DNA of 64,000 bases from Desulfosoma caldarium. Lineage in GTDB: Bacteria; Desulfobacterota; Syntrophobacteria; Syntrophobacterales; DSM-9756. The stretch spans positions 310,001-374,000 of the forward strand of contig NZ_RJVA01000012.1 of the NCBI RefSeq assembly GCF_003751385.1, in the 5' to 3' direction. Below are positions 26,296 through 35,460 of the stretch, in pieces. The position numbers and the translations under genes were made by a program. The notes under the pieces are model-generated. The model had not been told where the DNA came from and did not search any database. It saw nothing but the letters and a program-made list of their open reading frames with translations. Each line of letters begins with the position of its first letter. Position 1 is the stretch's first letter.

Positions 26296-28324
26296 ATGGG
26301 CAAGAAGGGCTTTCGTGGAACATGGGTCTTGGTCGTGGTCCTAGGGCTCGTAGCAGGGTTGTCTTGCAAGACATCATGGGCTGTGGAGGTGATTGAACCC
26401 GTGGTGGTCACGGCGTCCAAGGTGCCCCGCACCGCCGGCAATGTAACGCAAAAGGTGGACATTTTGGAATCCAAGGATCTTTCGGTCATCGTTTCGGGTC
26501 ATCGAAATCTTGCCGACTACTTAATTTATCAGCCGGGTGTTTTTTTCCAGCGTTCTTTCGCGCAACGATGCCAATTGGGGTTCCGTGGGCGGGCTTTCTC
26601 AAAAAAAGTATAACACTTACATGCTGGAAGGGCTGCCCATCGATGTTTTCGTGGAGCCTCAAGCTCTGGAGATGCTGGTCGTCGATCGCATCGAGGTGCA
26701 GCGTGGTCCAGCCGCGGTCCTCTATCCCAACTACCTGGGTATGGATTTTGCCGGCAATCAGAGCCCGCTCACGGGGACGACCAATATCTTTCTTAAGGAG
26801 CCTTTTCCCGAGCCTCAGACCATCCTCGATGCCTACTACGGTTCCTATAGAACTTTTGGAGGCCGTTTTCTCCACCAACAATCGCTTGGAAATGTCCATT
26901 TCTTCCTTGGCGCCAGTCTGGAAGACTCCGACTACACCAATTACGGCACCAAAGACTCTTGGCTCAACATGATCGATAATCCCGAATATCAAAAGACCAA
27001 ATTTTACGGCCGGACCACATGGTTCATTGACGGCAACGAGCGACACAAGGCGTCCTTTTTCGTCAACCGCACCAACCATCACGGCGATGCGGGGCGCCCA
27101 AAGAGGGGCTTTGATCATGATTACTGGACGATCCATTCTGCCTACCAACTCCCCTTCAGCGAAACGCTCACGGCCATGGCCAAAATCGGGTACCGCAACT
27201 ACGACCGTTCGTGGGAGGAGGACAATTACCCCGCGGATCTGTCCTTGCGTGAGAAGGGTGGTGTGCGACAGGAAATCATTCCTGCCGATCTTTCGGTGGC
27301 GTTTGAACATTGGGGAGGCAGCTTGTTGACGGTAGGCACCGATTTTCAGACCGCCTCTTACAAAACTTACACGGATCCAGGGCTTCGTTCGGTGATCAAC
27401 GATGCGAACGCGCTGCAGTACGGTCTCTATGCTCAGGAAGAACTGGTGTGGGGCCGAACGATTTTTCGATTGGGAGGCCGCTACGCCTACACAAAACACG
27501 ACGTGGATCGGCTGGGAGGTTCGGTCCCGGAAGATGATTCCATATCTTGGAATAAGTGGCTGTGGAGTGCTGGCGTACGCCATCACGTTTTGGATCATCT
27601 CGCCGTCTATGCCAATGTGGGATCGAGCTTTGTTGCCCCTTCGATCCATTCTGTAGGCGGAACTCTGCGTTCTTCCGACCGAGGTGTTCCTGGAAAAGAC
27701 GGCCGACTTCCCAACCCCGATTTGGATCCGGAATCTGGCATTGGGGGTGACCTGGGCCTCGATTGGAAGCCGTGGACAAATTTGGCTTTGAGTGTTCGAG
27801 GCTTCTACAACAAGGTCAATGACCAGATTGTTCAGGTGGTGGTGAGCCAAAATCCTTCGCAAGCGCAAGACATCAATGCGGGAGACACCACATCCATGGG
27901 TTTTGAACTGGAGGTCCAATACAGGCCTACCCCCTGGATGCGGTGTTTCGCTAATTACACGTACACGGACACGGAAATCGATAACAATAAAGACCCGGAT
28001 ATGGACGGTGCCGAAGTGCCTTTTGTTCCCAAAAACATGGCAAATATCGGCGTGGATATGGATCTTCCCCACGATTTTAAGGTTAGCGTGTATCTCCATC
28101 TTGCCGGAAAGATTTACGACAGCACATCAAAAAAGGATCGAAACCGCTTTTCGGCATATGAAGTCTTAAACGCTTACGTGGAAAAAACCCTTTTGAAGAA
28201 AAACACCACCAGCGTGTCGTTTTATGGCCAATTCTATAACATCACAGACAACGAGTTTGAAATGCCCTGGCAATTCCAAGATCCGGGATTTGCCTTCACG
28301 GGGGGCTTTAAGTTGGTGTTCTGA
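26296..28324 (+). pseudogene. TonB-dependent outer-membrane receptor interrupted by a +1 frameshift in a T7 tract
   Basis: Outer-membrane receptor for a scarce ligand, probably metal chelate or corrinoid. The first frame (26296 on, strong GAGGAGGAAG site) encodes a signal peptide, the TonB box region EVIEPVVVTASK and the plug start up to LIYQPGVFF. The rest (GSVGGL, DRIEVQRGPAAVLYPNY and the 22-strand barrel ending GFKLVF) is in the next frame. The switch falls in seven Ts at 26540-26546; removing one T joins the frames into a single 675-residue receptor with no other defect. A sequencing error, a recent mutation, phase variation or transcriptional slippage would all fit. The ligand cannot be told from sequence. 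Confidence 0.85.
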
Positions 28325-28333
28325 CAACGTGAA

Positions 28334-28364
28334 GAAAGGCGCTTTGCAGCGCCTTTCCGTTTTG
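28334..28364 (+). terminator. Intercistronic hairpin after the receptor gene
   Basis: GAAAGGCGC (28334-28342) pairs with GCGCCTTTC (28349-28357) around TTTGCA, followed by CGTTTTG. It lies in the 45-bp gap between receptor and binding-protein genes. The short T-run suggests partial termination or mRNA stabilisation. Confidence 0.5.
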
Positions 28365-28369
28365 CGAAG

Positions 28370-29452
28370 ATGATTGAAAAGCTTGGCAAAACTTGTCTTG
28401 AGGGCCAAAAGCCGCGATCCACGTCGGGGCACCTGGGACTGGTTCTCATCCTCATGCTCCTGTGTCTTTTAGGCACCGTAAGCATCGTGGAGCGTGCCTC
28501 GGCCACAGTTGTGCAAGTCTATGATTTTCGAGGGCATTCCGTCATCCTGCCTCGTCATGCTCAAAGAATCGTGTGCCTTATCGAAAGTGCGCTCTCGGGG
28601 CTGTACATGCTTGGGGTGGGCGATCGCGTGGTGGGCGTTTCCACCAATGTTTATGAAAGCAGTGTGCGGCCTTATTATGAGGCGTTGGATGCGCGGATTC
28701 GATCCAAGACCTTGCCGGCTCCAGGTAATTGGGACTTTATCAATGTGGAATCAGTGGTGGCCTTAGAACCGGACCTCGTGATTCTTTGGGCGCATCAGAC
28801 GGAAGCGATTCGCGCTCTGGAGAGCCGAGGCCTTCCGGTTTTTGGAGTGTTTATCCAACGGTTTTCGGACGTGCATCGGGAAATCGAAGCCTTGGGGATG
28901 CTCACCGGCACCGAGGCTAGAGCCCGGGAACTCAAGGCCATGGTGGCCCAAGAACCGGCGTGGGTTCAGCGCACGCTGCAGGACTCCAAGGCCCAGTCGC
29001 CGCCCACGGTCTACTTCATGTGGGCTCAGGGGGATTTGGAAACCTCTGGAGGTCCATCCACCGTGAACGAACTCATTGAGGCGGCCGGCGGGCGCAACGC
29101 CTTCAAGGATCTGCCTCACGAACACGCTGTCGTTCGATGGGAAAACCTGCTTCGGGCCAATCCGGACGTGGTGGTCATGTGGGTCAACAGCACTCGGGAC
29201 CCTTGGCATATTCTCAACGACGCGCGATGGCGTTCCGTGAAAGCCGTTCAGACCGGGCGGGTCCACGAATTGCCGGACATCTTTCTGTGCGATTTGTGGA
29301 CACTCAAATATCCCATTGCCGTGATGACGGTGGCCCAGTGGCTTCACCCAAACACCTCACTCAAAGAAGACATCCGTCAAAGGCGCCGTCTTTTTCTTGA
29401 GCGACTTTATAACTCTGACACCGTCGGGCGCGTGGCTGATCATGCCCCCTAA
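28370..29452 (+). CDS. Periplasmic substrate-binding protein, FepB/BtuF/MolA class (cluster A-II)
   Basis: A 360-residue binding protein with an N-terminal hydrophobic segment (about 22-38) and cleavage near ERASA. Two lobes linked by a long helix are expected: VVQVYDFRGHSVILPRHAQRIV begins the first lobe, VVALEPDLVI and ESRGLPVFGVF are typical class III segments. The neighbours are a FecCD-type permease and an ATPase. Such systems carry iron chelates, haem, cobalamin or molybdate/tungstate; nothing in the sequence decides among them. The stop overlaps the permease start by 11 bp. Confidence 0.85.
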   Translation: MIEKLGKTCLEGQKPRSTSGHLGLVLILMLLCLLGTVSIVERASATVVQVYDFRGHSVILPRHAQRIVCLIESALSGLYMLGVGDRVVGVSTNVYESSVRPYYEALDARIRSKTLPAPGNWDFINVESVVALEPDLVILWAHQTEAIRALESRGLPVFGVFIQRFSDVHREIEALGMLTGTEARARELKAMVAQEPAWVQRTLQDSKAQSPPTVYFMWAQGDLETSGGPSTVNELIEAAGGRNAFKDLPHEHAVVRWENLLRANPDVVVMWVNSTRDPWHILNDARWRSVKAVQTGRVHELPDIFLCDLWTLKYPIAVMTVAQWLHPNTSLKEDIRQRRRLFLERLYNSDTVGRVADHAP

Positions 29453-30446
29453 GATTCGACGCTGGATCGTTTTCGGCTTGCCGTGGCCCCTTTTGCTCCT
29501 ATCCATGCTGATGGGCCCTTCCGGCGTGTTTTCACTTCAGGACGTTCTGGAATCCGCCAAAGCCGGGGTCTTGGGAACCCCCATGCCCGAAAAGGCACCA
29601 CTGGTGCGTGCCATTTTGTGGGACATCCGTGTGCCTCGTGTTCTTCTCGCTTTCTTGGTAGGCGGAGCCCTGGCTTCCTCGGGTGCCACACTGCAGGCCA
29701 TCTTTCGCAATCCCTTAGTGTCTCCCTATGTGCTGGGAGTGTCCTCCGGCGCAGCTTTTGGCACGGCTATAGCCTTGGCCTCATCGCTTTTTCCCGCTTA
29801 TCCTGCAGCGTTTTTCTTTAGCCTAACTGCCGTTGGTTGCAGTTACGTCCTGGGGCGAGTGGGCAAAACGGTGAGCCCGGTGAGTCTGGTGCTCTCCGGC
29901 ATCATTGTGTCCGGCTTCTTTACAGCATTGCTCACGCTAGTGCAATTCTTGACCGATCCTTTCAAATTGCAGTCTATTGTGCACTGGACCATGGGCAACA
30001 TGCATAATGCCGATTGGCACCGTCTGAAAGGCAGTCTTCCATTTTTGGGTTTGGGATATGCAGGCATGTTTGCTCTGCGCTGGCGAATGAATGTTTTGGC
30101 TCTAGGGGATCAGGAAAGCTGGGCGGTAGGGATTCATCCGGAAAGAGAAAAAATTAGAATGATTGTTCCGGCAACCTTGGCGGCCTCGGCGGCCGTGGCA
30201 GCTGCCGGTGTCGTCGGCATGGTGGGTCTCGTAGTGCCCCACATGGTTCGCATGATCCTTGGGCCGGACAACCGATTGGGCATCCCGGCGTGCATGGTTT
30301 TCGGAGGCGCCTTTCTTGTGTTGATGGACAATTTGGCACGGTCTCTGACAGCTTTTGAGTTGCCCATTGGCATTTTCACGACCCTTGTGGGTGGTCCATT
30401 TTTCATTTTCCTGCTTCGTCGAACCCAACTGGGCTGGCACGCATGA
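29442..30446 (+). CDS. FecCD/BtuC-family ABC transporter permease
   Basis: Inner-membrane permease of 334 residues with about ten hydrophobic helices. Family segments: IRVPRVLLAFLVGGALASSG, FRNPLVSPYVLGVSSGAAFG, and the coupling region AGVVGMVGLVVPHMVRMILG. The ATG at 29442 overlaps the end of the binding protein gene; a TTG further upstream (29397) is less likely. The last bases overlap the ATPase start (ATGA). Confidence 0.9.
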   Translation: MPPKIRRWIVFGLPWPLLLLSMLMGPSGVFSLQDVLESAKAGVLGTPMPEKAPLVRAILWDIRVPRVLLAFLVGGALASSGATLQAIFRNPLVSPYVLGVSSGAAFGTAIALASSLFPAYPAAFFFSLTAVGCSYVLGRVGKTVSPVSLVLSGIIVSGFFTALLTLVQFLTDPFKLQSIVHWTMGNMHNADWHRLKGSLPFLGLGYAGMFALRWRMNVLALGDQESWAVGIHPEREKIRMIVPATLAASAAVAAAGVVGMVGLVVPHMVRMILGPDNRLGIPACMVFGGAFLVLMDNLARSLTAFELPIGIFTTLVGGPFFIFLLRRTQLGWHA

Positions 30447-31249
30447 AAATTTCCAAAATACGCACAAGCGCAGAGGAGACCTCCGATGCGTTGTGGGTCC
30501 AGGATGTGGCTTTTGCCTATGATGGTCTTAAGGTGCTTCAAGGCGTAAGCTTTCGGGTATCCCCAGGCCGCTTTACCGTGGTCCTGGGGCGAAACGGCAG
30601 TGGAAAATCCACCCTTTTTCGAGTGATCGTCGGCTTGTTGAAACCTCAGCGGGGATCTATTCGGGTATTTGGCCGAGACCTCCACGGGCTTGGGTTTCGC
30701 GATCGAACGCGCCTTTTGGGATTTCTTCCCCAGCAGCACCATGCCATCTTTCCGTTTCGAGTTCGCGATGTGGTCCTCACCGGGCGAGCTGCCCATGTGG
30801 GCTTGATTCCGAAATCTGAGGACCGTGAAGCGGCCATGGAAGCTCTTGCTCAATTGGGCATCGACCATCCTGCTGAAAAGCCTTACACGGATCTTTCTGG
30901 CGGGGAACAGCAATTGGTTCTTATTGCGCGGGTCCTGGCTCAAAATCCTCGATTGCTTCTCTTGGACGAACCCACTGCACACCTGGATTTTGTGAACGCC
31001 AACCGCCTTCTTGAACTCATTCGACATTCCCTGTGTCCTAAGATGACCGTGGTGGCCATCGTGCATGACCCAAATCTGGCGTTTTGGCATGGAGACGACT
31101 TTCTTTTCCTCGCCGAAGGCCGAGTGCTCATCCCCGATCCTCAGAGGCCGCCCTGGTCGAGCGAACTGGTGCAGCGCGTCTATGGCATGGTTGTGGACAT
31201 CCTTCCTTGGAAAAACCGGGCCGTCGTGATGCCCAAAGTTGGGTCATGA
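30443..31249 (+). CDS. FepC/BtuD/MolC-family ABC transporter ATPase
   Basis: ATPase subunit of the same importer, 268 residues. Walker A GRNGSGKST, Q-loop FLPQQHHAIFPFRVRDVVLTGR (typical for siderophore/B12/MolC importers), signature LSGGEQQLVLIARVLAQ, Walker B LLLLDEPTAHLD, switch VAIVHD. The HL in DEPTAHLD is common in this subfamily. Translationally coupled to the permease. Confidence 0.9.
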   Translation: MKISKIRTSAEETSDALWVQDVAFAYDGLKVLQGVSFRVSPGRFTVVLGRNGSGKSTLFRVIVGLLKPQRGSIRVFGRDLHGLGFRDRTRLLGFLPQQHHAIFPFRVRDVVLTGRAAHVGLIPKSEDREAAMEALAQLGIDHPAEKPYTDLSGGEQQLVLIARVLAQNPRLLLLDEPTAHLDFVNANRLLELIRHSLCPKMTVVAIVHDPNLAFWHGDDFLFLAEGRVLIPDPQRPPWSSELVQRVYGMVVDILPWKNRAVVMPKVGS

Positions 31250-31349
31250 GGATGAGAAACGGAGCGGTGGAAAACGGATTACCCCGTTGATCCATTGGAG
31301 CCACTCGACAGCGGGGCGGTTTCAGCCCCAGCACCCAGGGATTATAGCG

Positions 31350-31384
31350 GAAAAATAAAAGGCCGATCCTGGAGGTATCGGCCT
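31350..31384 (-). terminator. Rho-independent terminator of tRNA-Cys (possibly bidirectional)
   Basis: AGGCCGAT (31360-31367) and its complement (31377-31384) form an 8-bp stem with 9-base loop. On the minus strand the stem is followed directly by TTTTATTTTT, a classical terminator 12 bp after the tRNA. On the plus strand it may also stop the ABC operon, with a weaker T-run. Confidence 0.75.
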
Positions 31385-31396
31385 CGGTGGTTTTCT

Positions 31397-31471
31397 TGGA
31401 GGCGGCAACCGGATTCGAACCGGTGAATAGCGGTTTTGCAGACCGCTCCCTTACCACTTGGGTATGCCGCC
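31397..31471 (-). tRNA. tRNA-Cys (anticodon GCA)
   Basis: Cloverleaf on the minus strand: acceptor GGCGGCA/TGCCGCC, discriminator U (the identity base of tRNA-Cys), encoded CCA, anticodon stem GCGGT/ACCGC around CTGCAAA, T-loop TTCGAAT. It lies 46 bp downstream of pgsA. Confidence 0.96.
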
Positions 31472-31485
31472 GCTTGCGTGCTTTC

Positions 31486-31514
31486 TGCTTAACGCAAACC
31501 ACGTCTCGTGTCAA
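31486..31514 (-). promoter_or_regulatory. Candidate promoter of tRNA-Cys
   Basis: A perfect TTGACA (31514-31509 on the minus strand) with a 17-bp spacer to TAAGCA (31491-31486). The -10 match is poor, but the predicted start (about 31479) gives a short 8-base leader. It begins just after, and slightly inside the gap from, the pgsA stop. Confidence 0.45.
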
Positions 31515-31517
31515 GAA

Positions 31518-32126
31518 TCAGTTTGTGTCAACCCTCGCCCCGGCACCCCGTGCCAAGGTCTTTGCCTTGCGGTAAAAATCCACGAAATAGGCTCCGGCCG
31601 ACCAATACCCAAAAGCCAGAGAAATCCAGAGGAAAGCCGTCCCTGTGAGCCAAAGGGGTCGTTCATAACCTTCAACATGAACAAGAAGGCACAGGATGGC
31701 CACGGTCTGGGACACCATCTTGTTCTTACCCATGCGACTGGCATCCAGAATCAGGCCTTGGCTCGCGGCAATGGAGCGCAGCCCGGTGATAATGAATTCG
31801 CGGCCGATGATGAGGAAGACCATCCAGCCATGAACCTTGCCCAGTTCAATGAGCATGATGAGCACGGCGCACGTGAGGAGTTTATCCGCCAAAGGATCCA
31901 AGAGCTTTCCCACCGATGTGACCATGTTGTGCCGCCGTGCCAGAATGCCGTCCAGATAATCGGTCAGGGAAGCCATGACATACAATGCAAAAGCCGCATT
32001 TTGCAGGCGTCCCGACGTGGGAGGAATCAAAATGAGGATAATGGCGGGAATGGCCAGGACCCTCAGATAGGTCAGAAGGTTGGGCAACGCCGTCAGATTC
32101 TTTCGGGAAAGATCATCTCGTGTCAT
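31518..32126 (-). CDS. pgsA: CDP-diacylglycerol--glycerol-3-phosphate 3-phosphatidyltransferase
   Basis: Makes phosphatidylglycerol phosphate at the inner membrane. The 202-residue protein has the CDP-alcohol phosphotransferase motif D-x2-DG-x2-AR-x8-G-x3-D-x3-D, read as DYLDGILARR and GKLLDPLADK, and about five hydrophobic helices. N-terminal NLTALPNLLTYLRVL is typical. The ATG overlaps the stop of the transglycosylase gene (ATGA). Confidence 0.93.
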   Translation of the reverse strand: MTRDDLSRKNLTALPNLLTYLRVLAIPAIILILIPPTSGRLQNAAFALYVMASLTDYLDGILARRHNMVTSVGKLLDPLADKLLTCAVLIMLIELGKVHGWMVFLIIGREFIITGLRSIAASQGLILDASRMGKNKMVSQTVAILCLLVHVEGYERPLWLTGTAFLWISLAFGYWSAGAYFVDFYRKAKTLARGAGARVDTN

Positions 32127-32743
32127 TGTCTTTTGTACTGCTTATAATGACGCAGCACGGTACGAAGGTAGGCGTTGGTCTCCGGAATGGGCGGAATGCC
32201 GCCGTAGAATTCCACGGTTTGCGGACCGGCATTGTAGGCCGCCAGCGCCAGCAGCAGACTGTTGTCAAAGCGTCTCAGCATTTCCTTTAGGTATCGCGTG
32301 CCTCCTAGGATGTTTTCCATAGGATCAAAGGGATCGATCACCCCCATGTCCTTGGCGGTCTGAGGCATGAGTTGCATGAGTCCCATGGCGCCTTTGGGAG
32401 ACACTGCCCGCGGATTGAAATTGGATTCGGCCTTGATGACCGCTCGAATTAAACGGGAATCGATGCCGTGGATTTCCGAGGCCTTGTGAATGTACACATC
32501 GTAGGGTGTGCTCATGGTTCGGAAAGGCACCGCCATCTTGGGCAGAGGGGGCAGGGACACCTTTTGGAACTTCCGGCTAGACGGAACATTGGTGAAGTGA
32601 ACCACCCCCTTTTCATCCACGTACTTGTAGATGGCTTCGGGATAAGCGCCGCTCACCGTGGCTCCATGCAGCAGCGCCATGGCAAACAGGAAGGCAAAGA
32701 TTGTTGGGGAAGGGCGAAAACGTGCCGCAGATCGATCCACCAT
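32123..32743 (-). CDS. Lytic transglycosylase with N-terminal DUF4124-like segment
   Basis: Cleaves peptidoglycan glycan strands in the periplasm. From the start at 32743 (GGAGGACAAAG upstream) the 206-residue protein has a signal peptide (hydrophobic 15-27), a short IYKYVDEKGVVHFTNV segment (DUF4124-like), then an SLT domain: catalytic glutamate in IKAESNFNPRAVS, GLMQLMPQTA, and AAYNAGPQTVEFYGGIPP. The open frame extends to 32800 but would run into the transaldolase gene. It is coupled to pgsA. Confidence 0.9.
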   Translation of the reverse strand: MVDRSAARFRPSPTIFAFLFAMALLHGATVSGAYPEAIYKYVDEKGVVHFTNVPSSRKFQKVSLPPLPKMAVPFRTMSTPYDVYIHKASEIHGIDSRLIRAVIKAESNFNPRAVSPKGAMGLMQLMPQTAKDMGVIDPFDPMENILGGTRYLKEMLRRFDNSLLLALAAYNAGPQTVEFYGGIPPIPETNAYLRTVLRHYKQYKRQ

Positions 32744-32775
32744 CTTTGTCCTCCACAGTCTCATGCCGAACCGGC

Positions 32776-33435
32776 CTATATCTTTTCCACCTTTTCCCAA
32801 TCCTTCAAGAACTTTTCTAGACCCACGTCCGTCAGAGGGTGCCGCACTAGCTGAGCGATGACGGCATAGGGAATGGTCGCAATATCGGCCCCCATGCGAG
32901 CGGCTTCTAAAACGTGCATGGGATGACGAATGCTGGCCACGATGATTTCCGTATCAAACAAATAATTGGAAAAAATATCCACGATTTGCGAAACAATCTG
33001 CATGCCCGAGGCGGCGATGTCGTCCAAACGCCCCACAAACGGACTCACATACGTTGCCCCCGCTTTGGCAGCCAGCAAAGCCTGCAAGGGAGAAAAGACC
33101 AACGTCACATTGGTCTTGATTCCTTCATCGGCGCAAACCTTGACCGCCTTGAGTCCTTCCTCGGTCATGGGAATCTTGACCACCACATGGTCATCAATGG
33201 CGGCCAGTTCTCGAGCTTCGGCGATGAGGTCCTCCGCCGTGGTGCTCACGGCTTCGGCGCTCACCGGAGCCTGCACCATTTCGCAGATCTTTTTGATGTG
33301 CGCTCGAAACGCTTCACGGTGACGAATGCCTTCCTTGGCGATCAGGGACGGATTGGTGGTGACGCCGTCCAGAACGCCGAGTGCGTGGGCCTTTTGAATT
33401 TCATCCAGATTTGCCGTATCGATAAAAAATTTCAT
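32776..33435 (-). CDS. tal: Transaldolase, short (TalC/FSA-like) form
   Basis: Transfers a dihydroxyacetone unit between sugar phosphates, linking glycolysis and pentose phosphates. The 219-residue protein is of the short subfamily: opening [13 protein letters not shown], catalytic lysine in [13 protein letters not shown], and [11 protein letters not shown]. It could also act as fructose-6-phosphate aldolase, a distinction made by single residues near the active site. It overlaps the upstream small gene by 4 bp. Confidence 0.93.
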   Translation of the reverse strand: MKFFIDTANLDEIQKAHALGVLDGVTTNPSLIAKEGIRHREAFRAHIKKICEMVQAPVSAEAVSTTAEDLIAEARELAAIDDHVVVKIPMTEEGLKAVKVCADEGIKTNVTLVFSPLQALLAAKAGATYVSPFVGRLDDIAASGMQIVSQIVDIFSNYLFDTEIIVASIRHPMHVLEAARMGADIATIPYAVIAQLVRHPLTDVGLEKFLKDWEKVEKI

Positions 33436-33695
33436 GCTCTCTTGGACTCCTTTTTTCGTTTTTCAAGGTAGGTGTCGCGGCACTGTGGGCTGCAAAAGAA
33501 CACGCTCTCGCCATCGATGCGCACGGAAACCCCTTTATTTCTCAAAAAATAAGCCCCACACTCCGGGTCCCGAATGAGCTCGGCTTCGTGGGCGTTCACG
33601 GCCTCGCCGTCACGTTGCCATGAAGGACTCAGCCGAGGTTTAAGCCATCGGTAAACGCCATAGACGATGAGGGCAAGGAGGAGAAGGCGAATCAT
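33432..33695 (-). CDS. PP0621-like small membrane-anchored protein with a C-x2-C-type metal site
   Basis: An 87-residue protein with one N-terminal transmembrane helix ([17 protein letters not shown]) and a cytoplasmic tail holding cysteines in DPECGAYFL and [12 protein letters not shown], like the YHS/TRASH-type putative zinc sites in the PP0621 group. The start at 33695 overlaps the folK stop (ATGA); the longer frame to 33794 lies inside folK. The function is unknown. Confidence 0.75.
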   Translation of the reverse strand: MIRLLLLALIVYGVYRWLKPRLSPSWQRDGEAVNAHEAELIRDPECGAYFLRNKGVSVRIDGESVFFCSPQCRDTYLEKRKKESKRA

Positions 33696-34261
33696 AGCGG
33701 TTTCCAGCGCTGCACGTCTTGGGACTGCACTTCGGGGCACTGTAGCAGTTCCAGCACGGTCATGCCCAGCACGGGATGCACAAAGTGCGGGCACACTTCT
33801 GCCGTTGGTTCCAAAACAAAGCGTCGCTCATGCGCTCGAGGGTGCGGAACAACGAGCCCATCCGTACGGATGATGCGATCTCCATAAAAAATGATGTCCA
33901 GATCCAGAGGGCGGGGCCCCCAACGCATCGAGCGCACGCGTCCAAACATTGTTTCCAAGTCCAGAAGGGCCCTCAGCAGTTCCTGAGGGCTCAAGATGGT
34001 CTCTCCGAGCACCACGCCGTTTATGAACCACGGTTGATCTTTGAAGCCGATGGGTTCCGTTTGATACAAGGACGAAACGGCCAAAGTGCGAAAACCTTTC
34101 ATGTGCGAGAGGGCTTTGACCGCATCCCGGCACGTTCCTTCCACCCCGTCGGCGCGGGTGCTCACATTGGCCCCAAAACCGATGAGCACAGGGATACCGT
34201 CTTCCAGCATTTCCGATTCTTTACCCATCGGCTTCAACGCTTTTTCGGCCCCAAAATTCAT
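33692..34261 (-). CDS. folK: 2-amino-4-hydroxy-6-hydroxymethyldihydropteridine pyrophosphokinase
   Basis: Transfers pyrophosphate from ATP to hydroxymethyldihydropterin in folate synthesis. The 189-residue HPPK has SSLYQTEPIGFKDQPWFING, the ATP/metal motif RWGPRPLDLDIIFYG and VPHPRAHERRFVLEPTAEV. A 24-residue N-terminal extension precedes VLIGFGANVS; the internal ATGs at 34225 or 34207 are alternative starts. It lies 16 bp after dapL. Confidence 0.93.
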   Translation of the reverse strand: MNFGAEKALKPMGKESEMLEDGIPVLIGFGANVSTRADGVEGTCRDAVKALSHMKGFRTLAVSSLYQTEPIGFKDQPWFINGVVLGETILSPQELLRALLDLETMFGRVRSMRWGPRPLDLDIIFYGDRIIRTDGLVVPHPRAHERRFVLEPTAEVCPHFVHPVLGMTVLELLQCPEVQSQDVQRWKPL

Positions 34262-34277
34262 CCCTTTTTAATCCGGG

Positions 34278-35444
34278 CTACCAGGAAAGCTTGAGAATGC
34301 GCTCCACGGCTTCCTGCAATCGTTCCTTGTCCACGGTCAGGGCCATGCGCACGTAACCTTCGCCGGGCTCGCCAAACCCGCTTCCCGGAGTGGTAACGAT
34401 GCCGGCTTCCTTCAGAAGTTTTGCCGTGAAATCGGCGGACGACATGCCCCGAGGCGTCGGGCACCATACGTAAAAGGTGGCCTTGGGCGGCTGAGCATCC
34501 AGTCCCGCACGGCGGAGCCCTTGGATCAAAATGTCGCGCCGTTCCTGATAGATGGCCTGCATTTGCTGAACGCAGTTTTGATCCCCGTCTAGAGCTTCCA
34601 CGCCGGCCAGTTGCACGGCGTTAAAGACGCCCGAATCCACGTTGCTCTTGATCTGCGCAAGGCCTGAAATGACGTGGGCATTGCCCACGGCAAACCCGAT
34701 GCGCCATCCCGTCATGTTGTAGGTCTTGGACAGGGAATGGAATTCTATGCCCACGTCCATGGCCCCAGGAACTTGGAGGAAACTCATGGGGCGGTAGCCG
34801 TCAAAGGCCATTTCCGAATACGCCGCATCATGGCACACGATGATGTCGTAACGTTTGGCAAAGGCGACCACCTTTTCAAAAAAGGCCGCGTCGGCCACAG
34901 CGCCCGTGGGATTGTTGGGATAGTTGATAAAAAGCAGCTTGGCGTGCCGGGCCGTGTCCTCGGGAATGTCGTCCAGATTCGGTAGAAACCCGTTTTCTTT
35001 AACCAGGGGCATGATGTGGGATGTGCCGCCGGCAAACATGACCGAGACCTGATACACCGGATACGCGGGGCTGGGCACCAGGGCCAGATCCCCGGGATTG
35101 ATGAAGGCCAAAGGCAGGTGGGCGATGCCTTCTTTGGACCCGATCAGGGTCAAGACCTGTGAAGAAGGATCCAGATCCACGTTAAAACGTCTTTTGTACC
35201 AACGAGCCACCGCATCCCGAAAGGCGTTCATTCCCGAATACAGAGGGTACTGATGGTTGGCCGGATCGAGCGCTGCCTTTTGAAGACGTTCAATGATGTG
35301 CGGCGGTGTGGGAAGATCCGGATCGCCCACACCCAGATTGATCACGTCCACGCCCTTGGCCAGAAGCTCCGCCTTCAGTCGGTCGATTTCCTTGAAAAGG
35401 TAAGGGGGAAGATTCTTGACTCGATCCGCAAAATCCACACTCAT
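34278..35444 (-). CDS. dapL: LL-diaminopimelate aminotransferase
   Basis: Converts tetrahydrodipicolinate directly to LL-diaminopimelate with glutamate as donor, replacing DapD/DapC/DapE. The 388-residue fold-type-I PLP enzyme has [14 protein letters not shown], the NNPTGA motif ([11 protein letters not shown]) and the PLP-lysine region [19 protein letters not shown]. The start at 35444 has GGAGG five bases upstream. Its place next to dapB, dapA and dapF, with no succinylase genes here, supports DapL over DapC or an alanine/aspartate aminotransferase. Confidence 0.9.
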   Translation of the reverse strand: MSVDFADRVKNLPPYLFKEIDRLKAELLAKGVDVINLGVGDPDLPTPPHIIERLQKAALDPANHQYPLYSGMNAFRDAVARWYKRRFNVDLDPSSQVLTLIGSKEGIAHLPLAFINPGDLALVPSPAYPVYQVSVMFAGGTSHIMPLVKENGFLPNLDDIPEDTARHAKLLFINYPNNPTGAVADAAFFEKVVAFAKRYDIIVCHDAAYSEMAFDGYRPMSFLQVPGAMDVGIEFHSLSKTYNMTGWRIGFAVGNAHVISGLAQIKSNVDSGVFNAVQLAGVEALDGDQNCVQQMQAIYQERRDILIQGLRRAGLDAQPPKATFYVWCPTPRGMSSADFTAKLLKEAGIVTTPGSGFGEPGEGYVRMALTVDKERLQEAVERILKLSW

Positions 35445-35460
35445 GAGTGCCTCCGCTGCC

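Noticed and set aside
26486-28099. 537-codon minus-strand frame opposite the TonB receptor.
   Set aside because: It is a long shadow frame; the plus strand encodes a clear receptor barrel, and the minus-strand translation shows no family features.
31387-31575. Plus-strand frame across tRNA-Cys (begins MVFLEAATGFEPV).
   Set aside because: It is the antisense of the tRNA, the same kind of artefact.
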